The notes: generated by a model not told the origin, from the sequence alone. Shown: positions 1 to 12,750, numbered from the stretch's first letter. The stretch: DNA of 64,000 nt from Karalla daura (GCA_029224185.1 CM055191.1:18895760-18959759), one strand, 5' to 3'. Numbers and translations are program-made.

Positions 1-3000
1 TTTTGGGTCAGTAGGTCAGGGCCCCAAATTGTGCTGAACAGTAAACACAGCCCTCAATTTGTCTTTAAAACTACAAAACATACTTCAGAGTTGTAATGAT
101 AAATGAGTGGGATTTTGTAAACATTTCCCGTCCATTGGTCTAAGTTCAAAAAGAGCAGACTTCCTCATATATATAAATCTGAAGAAGAGCTAATAAATAC
201 TTTGGATTCGCCTTTTTGACCTCATAAGCAAAAGAACTTTCCAAGAAGAGACACAACACCTAATTCCTCTCTTTTTGACACTAATAATTACAAAAACATC
301 TTCAAAGAGGATACGCTGTAATAGCTTGTGATGTTGTGCACCAATGCTAATTAACAGGCTTTTGGACTTTGAGGTGTAAATTTGGTCTAAGGAAACCTGA
401 TTAAAAAAAAACAAACAATAAAACAAAAATTACCTTTAATATGAAACCCCTGCTGACAGATGTTTACATCCGCACTTGACTCTCATTACTGGGGGTCAGC
501 ATTGTTTTCTAATCCAGCTGCACAAATAGATATTCATCAAATTAACAACTTGTCAACCGCCTGTGTGTACAGAGAAAGGTGTCTCTCGTAAACACAGACC
601 AACAGAGAACTATCATCCTCTCTGCAGTCCCTTACAGCTCCTCAAAGTGTTGTAACAGCTTTCAGCTCCCTTTGCTGGTTTTCTGACTCGTTATTTTGGT
701 TGGCTCTCGGTGCTCTGGCTAGCTGTTGAGTGAGCAGTTGGTATCAAAGAAGGCATAAAAGTCCAATGTCGAGGACCTGCCGAGCACCAAATGGCAGATG
801 AAGTTAGCAAACAGCTGGTGGTCAACACAGCAGCTGAAAAAGCCACATGTTTCAGGGTTATGAGGTGATCAAAACAGAGTGAAAACAGAGATTACGTTCA
901 ACCTATTGAACATTTTCAAAGCAGCCTGAATAGAAATGAATACTGTATATACATTGCTCTGTGTCTGATGGATGTGGATGAATGTGTGGATGGGATGTTG
1001 GCTGGTACATTTTTCTTACACTGGACACAATGTTTACCAAAAACATTAACAGAATGACAATTACATTTCAGCAAAGCTTGCTTTGATACTCATATCTCAC
1101 ATGGAATCTTCCATTTTTCCGTCTCACAGATAAAACACAAACCAATAGGAGTGCCTAAATTGGCCAGGGATTGGAATGGGTGCATATTTAAAATAATTTA
1201 TGGTTCAATATTTATTACTCATCATTAAAAGAAAGTATATCTGAGTGAAGCTCTTTGCCTCCTTGCTGATAGGCAATAAAGGATGATGTACTCTGACACA
1301 TCCACCACAGACTTTCCAGCCTTTCCCGGAATTTAAGCCAGATACATTCCACGTAAATGTCTCTCCTACTAATCATCTGGCTACTGCTTTCCCCAAATGC
1401 ATTTCAGTAGTTATTTGCCATCCTGTGATTCAGCCATTGAAGGCGAGCCAGAAAACCAGCTGGGCTCTATATACTATGTAAAAAGATCAAGGTTTTCCAT
1501 GAGCTCACCTTTCTTTCCAGTATATGTTGAGGCTAAACCCTCTGCATACGGGACGTCATGTCAACCTTCTCATGACACCATGAGTTCAGTTTACCTTGTG
1601 CAAGCATTATACCGTCAATTTAAAGTTTGGATTAGCTAAGTCGACATGGTGTTAATTAAGTTCTCTGCTTACCATTAGCATTAACTAACTGTGTTTTGCT
1701 TTTACTGAATGACACTTAAACCAAGAAAACTGTTCTTAATGCTACCTAATGGTGTTAAAATAGGTTAATAACTCAAACTAGCCCAACACTGCTGTAAAAC
1801 CTTTATTCAAGTCCCGATGGAAACACAGCTTTCAGCTGTTTACATTTTACACGGTGTCAGCTGAGACTGCTAAAGGCCATATCACATTTTACAGGATTGA
1901 GCAGAGAACAGAGTTGGGGTGTGCTGCGCTCTGTATACTTTAAGTTACATCATTTCCACTGGCTCACGACAGGGTGCATGTATGCTTTCACAGTGTCCCC
2001 AAGAGAGCCAGTCGCTCACGTGTGGCTCTGCTGATAATGCCCAGCTATGTCTGACGGCCCTCCTTCAGCTCTCTCTACGACTGAATTCCTGGTGGTCTCA
2101 GGACTCAAAGGGAACCCCTCGCTTTTCTGGCTCCTTCAACGGTGGAACAAGGGACTGAAATGACTCCCTTTTCTGTTTTCCAAAGACTCCTGCCTCTTGG
2201 TGTAGGGACTTAATCACCTAAATTCCTCTTTCTCTCCCTGTTGTGGAACTTTGATTCTCACTATCCTCCACTTTGCACATTGTTGTTCATAGTGTAACTC
2301 CTTGAGGAAGCACATGTCTGCCTGGTGTATAAATGACCTGGTGAAGGTCAATAAACGTCCCCAATAAAAGGTGACAATAATAAGGGGCTAGATAATCACG
2401 TGAAGAACGCTGAAGAATCAACCCATTACCACCTGACCCAGGAGACTTGCTCAGGACTCAAGCAAAAGTTTACAAGAGATGCTGAGATGTTGAGACCATC
2501 TTAATTGTTGTTTTAAAGAAACAGTCAATCCAAGGACTGAGGCTTTGAACTACAGACACCTTGCCAAGTGGACCCATCACTCTTACCCGGCCAAACACAC
2601 ACTCAGTGTTTCTATATGTGGACTGCATGAATCATGGACCTAGCATCGTCAAAACCACACACACACAAACACACGTTCCGGACATTGCAAGTGAACCTTC
2701 ACTGCACACAAACAGTGAGCTGAAGAGCTGCGACGTAATGCTGTAATCAGTAGGAGGAATTTGACACAGGGTTATGTAAACTACTCAAAAACGCCAGCAG
2801 ACAGTAATATCCATCAGCATGTGGGGAGGTGAGGTCTCTTCTGTTGACCAAACTAGGAGACTTAGCCGAGCCGGAGACTTTATGGAAGCGAGGTGACGCT
2901 GAGACGTTGAGGCTGCTCCATTTCCATTATTCCACTCAGTTCTGTCATCTCAGAGAAGGAATGCATGGGAATTCAACCCTTCTAGTTTACTCAGTCTATT

Positions 3001-3504
3001 TCAGTTTTCCCTTGTTTGATAAGATAAACCATCAAGGGTATGATTGCATTTTTGTTGGATTTCCAGAAACAATGGGCTAAAAACCGGCACAACAGCCGAT
3101 ACAGAGACTGTTAGGCTCCATTGTGGTTTAACCAAAAACAAATCTTCAGATAACCAATATAAACACTGCTTTCCACTGACTCTTTCTTAAGATACTGGTT
3201 ATTGGTTCCTGATGTGCAACCTCAGACACATACGGTGAAGAATGTCTTAATCATGCACAGTAGCTGCGGTTCTCTCATGTCAAACTTTAGAGACTGTGAA
3301 TATAACATTGTAAACTAATCTTAGACTCCTGCCCTCCAAAGTGTCACTGCAGATAATGGATGATGGAAGCTACTCATACTGTAGCTGACTGACACTTGGT
3401 TTGTTTTTCTCATTTCTCTGGAAGGTCCCGTCACTCCAGAATATGAGACCACCTTTAACCTCTTAACCCTGCCACACCCCAGTCCCAGGGCACGATCACG
3501 CAGG

Positions 3505-3507
<3 letters not shown>
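1..3507. other. Noncoding AT-rich stretch, no gene recognised
   Basis: Open frames here reach only about 80 codons and none shows a domain, signal peptide or homopolymeric coding bias that I recognise. The DNA is AT-rich with scattered short A/T runs. There is a weak TGGA-like degenerate repeat near 965-1003 and a short CA run near 2656-2672. No transposon ends or RNA gene were seen. Confidence 0.6.

Positions 3508-3594
<87 letters not shown>
3508..3594. repeat. (CA)n microsatellite, about 43 uninterrupted units
   Basis: 87 bp of uninterrupted CA dinucleotide, the longest pure CA array in the window. Uninterrupted arrays of this length are normally polymorphic in fish. It creates spurious open frames that read as Val-Cys on the minus strand. 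Confidence 0.98.
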
Positions 3595-3596
<2 letters not shown>

Positions 3597-3689
3597 ACAG
3601 GGAAAGCACATGTGCATGGAAAAGTCAATGAAGGGTATACTGTAAAATAAATTTCTGACAACCAAACTCTCACACACATACTCCCCCAT

Positions 3690-3755
3690 ACACACACACA
3701 CACACACACACGCACACACACACACACTCACACACACACACACAGACACACACAC
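3690..3755. repeat. Interrupted (CA)n microsatellite
   Basis: CA-rich array with point interruptions (CG, CTCA, CAGACA), lying about 95 bp after the pure array. The interruptions suggest an older array than its neighbour. Confidence 0.95.
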
Positions 3756-4549
3756 CATACCAAATCCCTCACACTCCCAGCCCTTGTACTCTTGACACAT
3801 GTTACGTTAGCCAGACGTCAGCCTCGGCCAGGTGGAGTCAGGTGGTGAGCAGAGAGTAGGTGAACTCATCTGGGAAAATCATACAGAGAAAGCTTGACAT
3901 AACTGAAAAAACATTAATGTATCTGCACCTGGAAAAAAAAAAGGTGCACCAGACGGTTAGCTTAAAATGATTACTTTTTAAAACCTCCTACACACCAGAA
4001 GGACGCAAATAACAATACCGTGAATTGAGAAACATTTCGGATGAGGCAACACTTGCAGCCCAGAGATTTTTCAAGGTTCTCCTTCTCAGAAGTCATGTGC
4101 AGTTGTGTTTTCCTGGGACTTTGAGAAAGGTAACCACGGCAACAATGTATTTGTTATGGCAGTGTGGAGTCCAAACCATCAGGGAAAAAGTGAAAATGAG
4201 ACACAGAGAGAAAGTGAAAAGATAAAGAGGCGTCTTAATGGAGTGGAGCGGCAGGGTGGAGGAGGGTCGCTCCTGCGTCAGCTGTGTTTCAAACACCTCC
4301 AACAAGCTGGACGGAGTTGGGCTGATGGTTTTGCGTGGTCTGTGTGACACCTTGAAATAGCCTTAATTCATCTTTGTTTTATCTCATTTTGGCCTCTGAG
4401 GGGTACACTCTTCCTCGACACTTCACAGCAGAGGCGTAAACTCATGACTTGGATTCGATTAACAAATCTGTCTGCTTCAACAAATCAAAACAGACTTTTG
4501 ACCTGAAATAACTTTGGGCTGCCAACGAGACCTAAACTGAGCAAAACTG
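3756..4549. other. Noncoding stretch holding one RFX-like site
   Basis: No supported gene. Overlapping open frames of 66-85 codons near 4025-4350 lie on both strands and have no recognisable domain. The only motif of note is the X-box-like sequence listed separately. Confidence 0.55.
4130..4143. promoter_or_regulatory. RFX X-box-like motif
   Basis: The sequence GTAACC-AC-GGCAAC fits the RFX family consensus GTNRCC N0-3 RGYAAC at every position. By composition about one such match would be expected by chance in a window of this size, so it is a candidate only. Confidence 0.2.
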
Positions 4550-4745
4550 GAGCAACCGCTGGTGGAGTGGTTAGGGCGCACCGCTTTGGCACACACACCA
4601 TTTTGCAGTGAACCCAGGGTTCAAGTCCCTTTGCTGTGTGTCATTCCCTCGTCGTCTCCACCCAGTTTCCCGTCTCTGTCAGACACAAAGCCAGGAGTCA
4701 TTAAGACCAAGAAGATATCTTACAAAAGGAATAAAAACTGAATAA
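4550..4745 (+). mobile_element. tRNA-derived SINE, degenerate copy
   Basis: The head resembles a tRNA gene. An A-box-like TGGTGGAGTGG lies at 4560-4570, and a B box GGTTCAAGTCC that matches the pol III consensus lies at 4618-4628. The body after the B box, starting 'ctttgctgtgtgtcattccc' and followed by a C/T-rich stretch, resembles the widespread percomorph tRNA-SINE body. The copy ends in an 'aaaaggaataaaaactgaat'-type AT-rich tail. The tRNA part is too degenerate to fold into a clean cloverleaf, so this is a retroposed SINE and not a tRNA gene. The exact ends are uncertain because no target-site duplication was found by eye. Confidence 0.7.
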
Positions 4746-5777
4746 ATGCATGGCCGCAAGACTATGAAGGAGCACTTGTTATTTAGACAAATTATAAATG
4801 ACAGGTGTCAAACAGCTTCGCATTCTGAGCTGACATCTGAGCTCATGCAGGCCACGCAGCTCACAGCTGAGTTTCGAAACATCTCCAGTGATCTGGGGAA
4901 GGAAACTTGGGAATTGGGGAATTGGGGAGGATCTGGGGGCACCATTACATATTCAGCAGGCTTGCTATTGCAGAGTAATGTGATCGCTTCTCAGTCTCAG
5001 ACCTGAAGCATTGGGATTCCAAAGAAAGTGGGATGCTGTGAAAAATATTGTTTTCAGATTCCTGTGTTAGTGCTAAACCTATTGAAGATGCTTCATTTAT
5101 ACAAACAAAGAGGAACATTTTTGATCCTGCGATTTGTCATTTTTGACATTTCAGGATTATAAAAAAGTAGCATCAAAAACGTTTAGTCACCTGTGCATTC
5201 ATGTAATATTATTATTATTATTATTATCATTATTATTATTATGTCGATTGGCAGGCATTTTGGAGCTGCTCTAAAAGTCAAAATGAACATGATAGTCACA
5301 AAAACACACATATACTGTGCAGGATTTTAGCAAGTACCGAGTGGGACTTTTTAGATTTCTAATTACAGGCAGCACAGGAAGCGACAGGGTGGTGAGCATC
5401 ACAGCCCACACAAACACTAAAATCCTGGTAGCTCCATCAGGACTGTCCACTGATCTGAGTCAACACTGTGTGGTAACACCTACAGCATGTTTTTGTTGTT
5501 CAGCGTCTTGGATCTGCACCCTGTGCTCCGTCTCATGACTTCACATTACATTTGTGTGTGTTGGATTGACTTCTTCTGGGGGGTTTACAGAGAAGAGAGG
5601 GTGGGAATGTTATTGATTGTTGTCAGGGTAATAAATGAGGACGTGTGCGCAGTATGTTGGAGGGATAGTGTGTGTGTGTGTGTATCTCTCTCTGTGTATT
5701 GATTTAATTGGAAAGTAACTGTATGCTTTTTTACTGTTGTGCATTCAGCTGTGCACTCGTGAACCTGCAGGCTGTGT

Positions 5778-5781
<4 letters not shown>
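4746..5781. other. Noncoding stretch with one (ATT)n array
   Basis: No supported gene. An 86-codon frame at 4746-5006 has no recognisable domain. The region holds the ATT array (5206-5242) and a short GT run at about 5670-5684. Confidence 0.55.
5206..5242. repeat. (ATT)n trinucleotide microsatellite
   Basis: About twelve ATT units with one ATC interruption. Confidence 0.95.

Positions 5782-5829
<48 letters not shown>
5782..5829. repeat. (TG)24 microsatellite
   Basis: 48 bp of uninterrupted TG. Open frames crossing it on both strands are repeat artefacts. Confidence 0.97.
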
Positions 5830-5833
<4 letters not shown>

Positions 5834-6229
5834 TCAGATTGTTTCATGTTTATGTTTGCACACAGCAGTCCTGCGGAGGTCCAGATGTGAGGATTTGCTT
5901 GTTGGTGACACCCGCCATAAATCACAGAGCTTTAACTAATGAACAAATAGAAGAAATGGAAGAGTCTAATAAACAGTTTCGCAGGCTGAAAAATGAAGGG
6001 ACGGCGAGGAAAACAGACAAGTGCAGAGGGTGAAGACATAAACATGGAGAGAGTAAAACTGAAACTACTTGAGAGAAGAAGAGGAGAGGAAAGAGAGGAT
6101 CCTTTATCTTTAAAATTAAACAGGATATCTGTCTTACTGTCAATTCCTGTATATACAGCAAATTTAATTTTGATCCAGGTCCAAGGACCTGTAGTGCAAC
6201 ATGCAAAAGGTAGGAAAGTATTTAAAGGA
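5830..6229. other. Noncoding stretch, A-rich
   Basis: No gene recognised. It holds purine-rich patches around 5945-6110 that lengthen open frames, and it leads into a copy of repeat T. Confidence 0.5.
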
Positions 6230-6365
6230 AGGACTATACCCTGGACAGGTTGCCATTGTATCGCAGGACACACATGCACCGTTTACTCTGACATTCACAC
6301 CAAGCGTGAGTCTCCAGTCACCTTAAACATGCCATTTTTTTTGGAGCGTGGGAGGACACTGGAGT
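6230..6365 (+). mobile_element. Dispersed teleost repeat T, copy 1 (3' half)
   Basis: The phrase 'taccctggacaggttgccat' followed by a 'tatcgcaggacacacatg' segment matches the conserved core that recurs at 6.8, 41.8 and 49.8 kb. It continues with 'acattcacacc', a diverged 'gagtctccagtcaccttaa', 'acatgcc', then 'ggagcgtgggagga'. This resembles the downstream part of a repeat I know from many fish genomic sequences. The class (SINE or LINE tail) is not determinable here. The surrounding 163-codon frame (5993-6484) is built on this repeat and is not a gene. Confidence 0.6.
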
Positions 6366-6727
6366 CAACCTTCATCTTGTGGGGCGACAACACTTCACTG
6401 CATTTTCGCCTTTCATTCAATCGAGAAGTCAAGTCCCTGGTATATCGACTCCATGATGTGACCAGTCGCCTGGTGGATTACTAGCTTGAATCTTGAGAGT
6501 GTGTTAGATTATATAATCAGACTCTGCAGTCAGTATTCTATTTGTATTTCTGTGTTGCACTGCCAACAGACCAGGACACTCCAACCCTGTCTGTTTCCTG
6601 CCCCCTGCAGCCACTGTTTATACAGTGCATGGATAGTGCTCTCACTATTTGTGTTTAATAATGTCCCACTGTGAAAATTGCAATTCTCCTCATGATTTTC
6701 TTCTGAGACATGTAAGATGTGATCATA

Positions 6728-6860
6728 TCCATCTATCCATTATGATACCCACTTTGTACCTTAATGGTGTCGCGGGGGTCTGCTGGCGCCTGTCTCCAGA
6801 GCACATAGTGTGAAGGTATGGAGTACACTCTGGATATGTCGCCAGTCCATCACATGCGAT
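6728..6860 (+). mobile_element. Dispersed teleost repeat T, copy 2 (5' half and core)
   Basis: It begins 'atctatccattatgataccc', then 'actttgtacctt', 'gtcgcgggggtctgctgg', 'gcctgtctcc', and ends with the core 'gagtacactctggatatgtc' and 'gccagtccatcaca'. The same order of phrases occurs at 41765-41890 and 49730-49862. It is truncated after the core, whereas copy 1 retains the core plus the downstream part. Divergence between copies is substantial, so they are old. Confidence 0.7.
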
Positions 6861-8038
6861 CTGAAAATATAATATTTCTTCCTCCTTGTAGGTTTGTGTT
6901 CATGTTTAGCTCATGAATGCAGCTCTGTCCCTGCAGCCTTACAATCAACAGGGACAAATATGCTGATGTAAAACTGTGTTTACATTCACTTAGTGTCATA
7001 GAAAAAAACAATGAGGATGTGCCTTAGGCTAATGAGATGAGGAGTTGCCCTCATGTTTTTTTGAGGTGGGACTCCAGAGAGACGAAATTCACTCAGCTCT
7101 GAATATGACAGTGGCCAAGATCCCTTCCAAGTCGTGTCCCCAGGAGAAGTGAAGACATATATAGTTACCTCTAAAGCTACAAAATTGGTCCTGTAAACTT
7201 GCTTTTTCTTGCCAAATTTCCAACTTGGGAGGCCAGAATATCTCACAAATGACACACTTCCTAGAAGGCCTTGACCATTAGCTGCTGTGGCCGTGGCCCC
7301 AAGGGCTAACGGCTGCTTTAAGTCTTGGGCTTATCCAGATACAGATGTAAGATGTTGCAATGTGAAGATGAAATATGACAGGCTAACATGTCAGGATTAA
7401 TTAGAATTTTTGGGTTGTTAATGAATTGTAACTACAATTTTAATGTTAAACTGTAGAAGTGCAGGGTTGCTGAAACCCCACACAGAACACAGAGCAGATT
7501 GTGTGATTTTGCATGAATTCGCAAGATTTCGTGGGTCCGCAGCTTGGCGGAGGTGGTGGGTGTTGCCGGAGACCAAGGTACGGAGCAGAGTCAGAGCCTG
7601 GACTGGACACACAGGCAACAGCTTAAAACACACTTGTTCAACAAACATTGGTGGAATTCTTTTTGCCTTTTGTTGATTGCCCCTCATTGTTTTTTATCAT
7701 TGCTGAATATTAATGAGCTTCATGATATGCTTTGTTCTGCACTTCATATGAATAATATTAAAGTTACACATGGGACTTGGTCTTCATATGATTCTGCCTC
7801 CTCTCACTCGGCCTGAGAGTTGATCATGGTCTGTAAGTCAGCTGGTAATATGAACTTTGAGAAACTTTGTGGTCGTGTTTGTGTTTGGAAGTGCAGGAAT
7901 GTGCATGTTGACATCTCAGACGTGAGAACTGAGAATTAATTAATATGTATGATTTCCTCCATTCACATGATAAATATTTATGTTTGTCATGCGTTGGTCT
8001 CATGTTTGACATGCAAGACAGTGTCAGCATAAAAAGCC
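6861..8038. other. Noncoding stretch with a possible LINE remnant
   Basis: No supported gene. The frames of 77-90 codons between 7418 and 7816 overlap on both strands. One contains a LINE-like C-terminal motif, listed separately. The rest is AT-rich DNA with nothing recognised. Confidence 0.5.
7560..7665 (+). pseudogene. Possible L2/Rex1-type LINE C-terminal remnant
   Basis: In the frame starting at 7544 the translation includes QSLDWTHRQQLKTHLFNKHW. The segment 'SL(x)nLKTHLF' resembles the last residues of L2/Rex1-like non-LTR retrotransposon reverse transcriptases in fish, where '(F)K..LKTHLF' is common. No other reverse transcriptase motif lies upstream, so at most this is a 5'-truncated relic. 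The match is short and could be chance. Confidence 0.3.
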
Positions 8039-8067
8039 TGGTGTGTGTGTGTGTGTGTGTGTGTGTG
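8039..8067. repeat. (TG)14 microsatellite
   Basis: 29 bp of uninterrupted TG. Confidence 0.95.
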
Positions 8068-11000
8068 CCCACATTCCCCTCCCATCATGACTGTGTGTCT
8101 GATCACAGCTGACTCTGGGGACTGAGGAACATTCATATGCTGACATTTATACTCCTTCTTTAAATTGCCAGGTCGCACATCTGGCCCTCATCTTGGGTTA
8201 TATTCTAATACATGTTTTCAGCTTGTTCATATTCTGTTACTTTTATTCAGGGCCTATTAGTTAACTTTTGATTTCATGATATTTATCATGCCAACATGTA
8301 AATATATGGGATATTATTCTCACATGCCTTCAAAAAAACTAAAGGCACACTACTAGAGAAGAAGAAACTCTTCTTGTTGTTGAGGACATGAGCAAACTCA
8401 GTTCAAATTTCACAACTGAAAATAGGAACAATATGTGGGAAATGATCTTGGAAATCACAAACACGTCCAATCAGTTTCTCTTTTATATGTTGCAATATGA
8501 GCAACAATCTTCATCAGTCATCAAGATATACAATATCTACACTGTTGTTAAAGGACCATCTCAAGAAAATACCTCAGTGTTGTCACTAGTATCTTTTCTT
8601 ACAAACCTCTCGATAAATGTGTGTGCACAGCTCTCCTAACAACTCCCCCTAACCTCTCTGGAACTCAATGGGATATCAGCAGAGATTAAGTCGGTAAAGG
8701 AAATGACTAAAGCCTCTTTCAAAGAAAGAGTGTTGCTGTGATATTTTGGCCAAGATATCTATTCATTCCCTTCTCTCAAGCATTTTACAAATACTGGCCC
8801 AGATGTTGATGGAGGTCTGCTTTTGAATGTGGTCAAATCAAATGGGAATTCAAATGGGAGTAAACTGTAAACTCACAAACTAAAAACCACAGTCTAAACT
8901 ATTTCAGGAGAAGGATTTGGGGGAAGACATTCAAACTTGTTGAAAACTTGTTGAAACAGCCAGTATCCACGCTAAAAGATCCCACAACTTGAAGCTATAG
9001 AAGAGAAAAAAAAAATCAATTAACTGTATTTGTGAAGCAGGTGCACCTCAATGCAAAAAACAAAAAACAATGTGAGTTTGCACTGGCAGTGACTTTAGAC
9101 TGATTGACATCTGAAATTTTGGGATGTCGCTACAAATTCAAAAGAACACCAAAAGAATGAAGAAAAATGTTGCGAAATGCTGAATTATTCTCTTCCACAT
9201 GTGTTTGATTTAATTGTTTTTTTACATACCCACTCCCCATGTTTTTAATAAATGATGCCAGTCCTTTCTATTAGTTACAACAAAAATGCAATGAAAATGG
9301 TCTGCGAGGATGTTGTCAGATTTTGTGTGGAGCGACAGAATAATGACTTCCATTTCCAAATTCTTCAATTCTTTTCCAGTTTTGATATTTTAGAACAATA
9401 AATGCAACTGAAAGCACTCTAAACTGGTCCTATGAGATCCATCTTACCAAGTGAAACCCTTTTCATCGTGTTTGAAGTCTTGTGTTTTTGTATAACGTGA
9501 AATTACACATGCACTCTTAAGTGTTTTGGGTTTTCTGAAAATGAGCAGAAAATGCTTTTTTTCAGCAACATGATCGTTTTTTTCCTGTTATCTTTGGACA
9601 TAACCTTTTATTTCTATGCTGTAATTGTGGTAAAAAAGCTATTTTATTCTGAGTCCTGTTTTATGTCATTCGTAGAATGAAGGAATAGGTCACGCAGCTT
9701 CTGTGAAAAAGCACATGGAGCAGATTTTCAAGTTCCCTTATGTGCTGTATGCCTGGATTTGGCATGTGTCATTCAAAGTGGAGTTCAGACTCTCTTCTTC
9801 TCGCCATCAATGTGGAGTCTCTGCCAGTTTACCACATGAGCTGAGACATTATGCTGCATTCTTATGCTCGCCTGGGGGGGCGGGTTCACATTGTCTTTCA
9901 ACCCACAAAATCAATCCATCATGCTTAGATTTTTAACATTGTGATACAGCGCCACAACAACTCAGCATGCGCCATCTTCACAGGGACTCGAATGGACAGA
10001 GTCATCTTTGAAGATAGTGGTCCGCAGTGACAATGTGTCACAAGAAGATGACAATGTTCTTTTACTTGTGAAATGAACAAAAGATGTCTGCAAAAATATT
10101 TGTGCAAAAGAGGCCAGAAACCCAGTAAAGATTCAGGGGAAAAGCAAATTGCAATCTTATATTGTCAGTGCCTTCCCAAACAAAATAAGACCCTGTACAA
10201 TATCTATCAAAAACAACTCCTGTGTTCATTTTGGTTCTAAAGTGAGGCATGATTCATTTTGAAAATGTGAGCCCTGTAGAAAATAGGATTCAATAGAATA
10301 TATGGGGCATTTTCACAGACCCTAACCTACATTTCTGCAAAGAATTACCAAACATGGCTGAATTTTTTTTTTTCATGCTTATCAGACTGACAGGATGTTG
10401 AGGTTTTTTACTAACTAATAAAATCTGATTTCCTCACAGAGGGTCTCTCATTCTTCCACTGCTTTGCCGTGGTCTGCCACATGTTTCTCATGCTTTGATT
10501 TTCATGGCCTAGTTCAAGTCAGAGGGTTATTTAGAAAATATACCAAAATGCAAGTAGGTAAAACGCGCTATCAAATGGAGGATGCTTGGGCCACAGTGAA
10601 AGCTTAGTTTCCTTGGGCAGGTATGGGCCCAGGGATCATCCAGAGTTCAAGTCTAGCTCTGTTATCAGACCTTGTGTCTAATCAGGAAGATGCTGTGAAG
10701 AAGTGCCAGGTTCAAAATGTCTACAAGAAGGTGCCGCACATGGTTGGTTTGTGGACCTAACTCTGCATTCCCCGAGAAGATAAATGAGCCCAATACCTTA
10801 TTTTTTTCTTAAAGACCCCTCATCAGATTGGATAGACTTCTATCAGCTGTTGAGGACTGAATGTTAGCAGAACACCCCTACAGTGGAATAGGATCTTTTC
10901 ATGCTTGCGTCCCTCTCAACAGTGCACCATGTCAGTGCATGTAGGTGATGCATAACAGTGACTTCACACTGGTCCACAGAGGGTATGACACAAAACACAT

Positions 11001-12119
11001 TGTTTCACCAACAGAAAGTGTCTAATCACTGATGTAAACAACATAAACGTTCATTTTTCAGATGAACCTGCTTTGCTAATGTTTTTATGAGCTCAGAGAA
11101 GCATGGTTTGTTTCTTAGAATGGACACAGTGTGTTTTGTGTGTAATGCTGAATATAAACAGAAGCTATACTTGTTTATAAGAAAACTCTACACACACCCT
11201 AACTCTGTGATTTGGGGGTTGCCATGTGTCCAATCCATCTGTGGTCATCAGGCTTTAAGTCAAGTGTTGCTCAATCCTAATTGAGGATAACACAGGGGTG
11301 ACTAACATCACCTTTTTTTATTTCGTTTTTTTGTCCATCATTCATAAACGAAAGAGGCTGATGGAGAAACTTTGTTTCAGGCTAGTTAAGTTCTTGGTTT
11401 TACTCTCGTGTTGTGCTACACTGTTTTCTTCCTAAAGTGTGTTTGGAACTTCGCAACTTCTGCAAACTACAGCTTGCTTTGTGCATTACAATGTAAACAG
11501 ACTAGTGCCGGTCCCCATAAAAGGAAAGCCAGCCACTGTAGACTGGGAAAAGCCAAATATATTCAGAGTCCATTAATGCATGCTTTATTAAGAGTTACTG
11601 AGGTCACAGATAGACTGCTATGATAATGAGGTAGTAACATTTGCTCCCAGTTGATCAGATGATGAGATGGCGATATGACATCAAAGTCAGAAACAGCATT
11701 GAATATGGCCTGATTTCCCCTGACACCTCCACTGTATACAGCTGTTTATGTAAGTGTCTTTTTGAGTGTTTGGAACAGGACTGAATCAGATTAAGTCTTG
11801 TGAACAAGGGATTTTCACACACAAATGAGTAAAAAATATAAAATCCTATTAAACAGATCTAAGAACCAAGACAGCCAAGAATTGTACAGAAAGCAGATAA
11901 TATATTGAATTACTGGACAGTTGCTGTATGAGGTTTAGCAGATGTCTTGTATGTTCCTTTGTCATAATTCAGCGGTTATTAAAAAAGCTTTGTGTGAAAT
12001 GGATCAGCCCCTGATGTTGACAATCTTCATGAACAAAGAACAGCTCTCGTTGGAGGCAGGTACACGACTGAGGAGTTAGAGACACTGGATACCCAAAGTG
12101 ATTACATTATTTAGACAGT
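8068..12119. other. Long repeat-poor AT-rich noncoding stretch
   Basis: About 4 kb without a microsatellite array, unlike the rest of the window. No gene, RNA gene or mobile element was recognised, and the longest frames are about 83 codons with no domain. A tandem 11-bp repeat of 'aaacttgttga' lies at about 8935-8957. B-box-like triplets near 10650 were considered and rejected as a SINE. Confidence 0.5.
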
Positions 12120-12500
12120 GAGAGCGTCATGAATAAGTTGCAGGCCTCACACTCGAATTCTTCAATTAAAGATGCCACCGACCGTTTTGAATAGGAAAGC
12201 ACGGTAACAACGAGGCTGCTAGAACGCCCTCATGCAAAGTGATTGAGTCATAGGTTGACGTGCGCTTTAATGGGAAACTCTCTGTGTGGTGGCGACGACT
12301 GCAGCGCTGGCTTTAGTGCTCTGAATCTAAACATATAGTGCAGTGATCCATTCCATATGAGCACGGTGTGCACGTCCTGCACGCTGCCTCTGCTTGTTCA
12401 GGAGGGCTCAGGTCAGCGCTGCGCAGCTTAAAATCTTCAGCTACGCGTAACACGTCGACATCGAGCCCACTTTGACCTTTGACGCGGGACAATCAAAATA
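12120..12500. promoter_or_regulatory. CpG-rich patch, candidate regulatory region
   Basis: By eye this 380-bp stretch holds roughly 25 CpG dinucleotides. Examples are 'ctacgcgtaacacgtcgaca', 'ggcgacgactgcagcgctgg' and 'gacgcggga'. The neighbouring AT-rich sequence has only a few per kb. Sequence complexity is high and no microsatellite interrupts it. Such a patch could be an unmethylated promoter or enhancer, but no TATA box, initiator or downstream exon was identified, so direction and target are unknown. Confidence 0.3.
12473..12485 (-). promoter_or_regulatory. DR1-like nuclear receptor site
   Basis: On the minus strand this reads GCGTCA-A-AGGTCA, a direct repeat of AGGTCA-type half sites with 1-nt spacing and two mismatches in the first half. 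HNF4, COUP-TF and RXR heterodimers bind DR1 elements. It lies in the CpG-rich patch. It may be chance. Confidence 0.2.
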
Positions 12501-12566
12501 ATCATGCTACTCTACGTGAGAGGCGTGATGTCTGCTGTGGTGTCTCCCAGTCGGGAGAAAACATAG

Positions 12567-12609
12567 CAGAGAGAGAGAGAGAGAGAAAGAGAGGGAGAGA
12601 GAGGGAGAG
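12567..12609. repeat. (GA)n microsatellite
   Basis: Interrupted GA array with AAAG and GGGA variants, directly after the CpG-rich patch. Confidence 0.93.
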
Positions 12610-12735
12610 CTACAGAAAAGTCTCCCGCAAAAATCTAAACGATTGCACAACCTGGACCACATCACAGAGTGATACAGCAGAACAGATGTAAGATCATATA
12701 AAGTCAGAAGTGCAAAAACCAAAACTGAGCAAACA

Positions 12736-12750
12736 CAGCAGCAGCAGCAG
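12736..12750. repeat. (CAG)5 trinucleotide run
   Basis: Five CAG units, too short to be a typical unstable array. A second similar run lies at 42484-42498. Confidence 0.85.

Noticed and set aside
3321..3800. 159-codon minus-strand frame of Val-Cys repeats
   Set aside because: Direct translation of the CA/GT array.
10560..10740. Possible SINE from B-box-like 'agttcaagtct' and 'aggttcaaaat'
   Set aside because: No A box at proper distance and no SINE body recognised.
11625..11640. let-7-like seed (GAGGTAGTA)
   Set aside because: The rest of the mature sequence does not match and no hairpin partner was seen.
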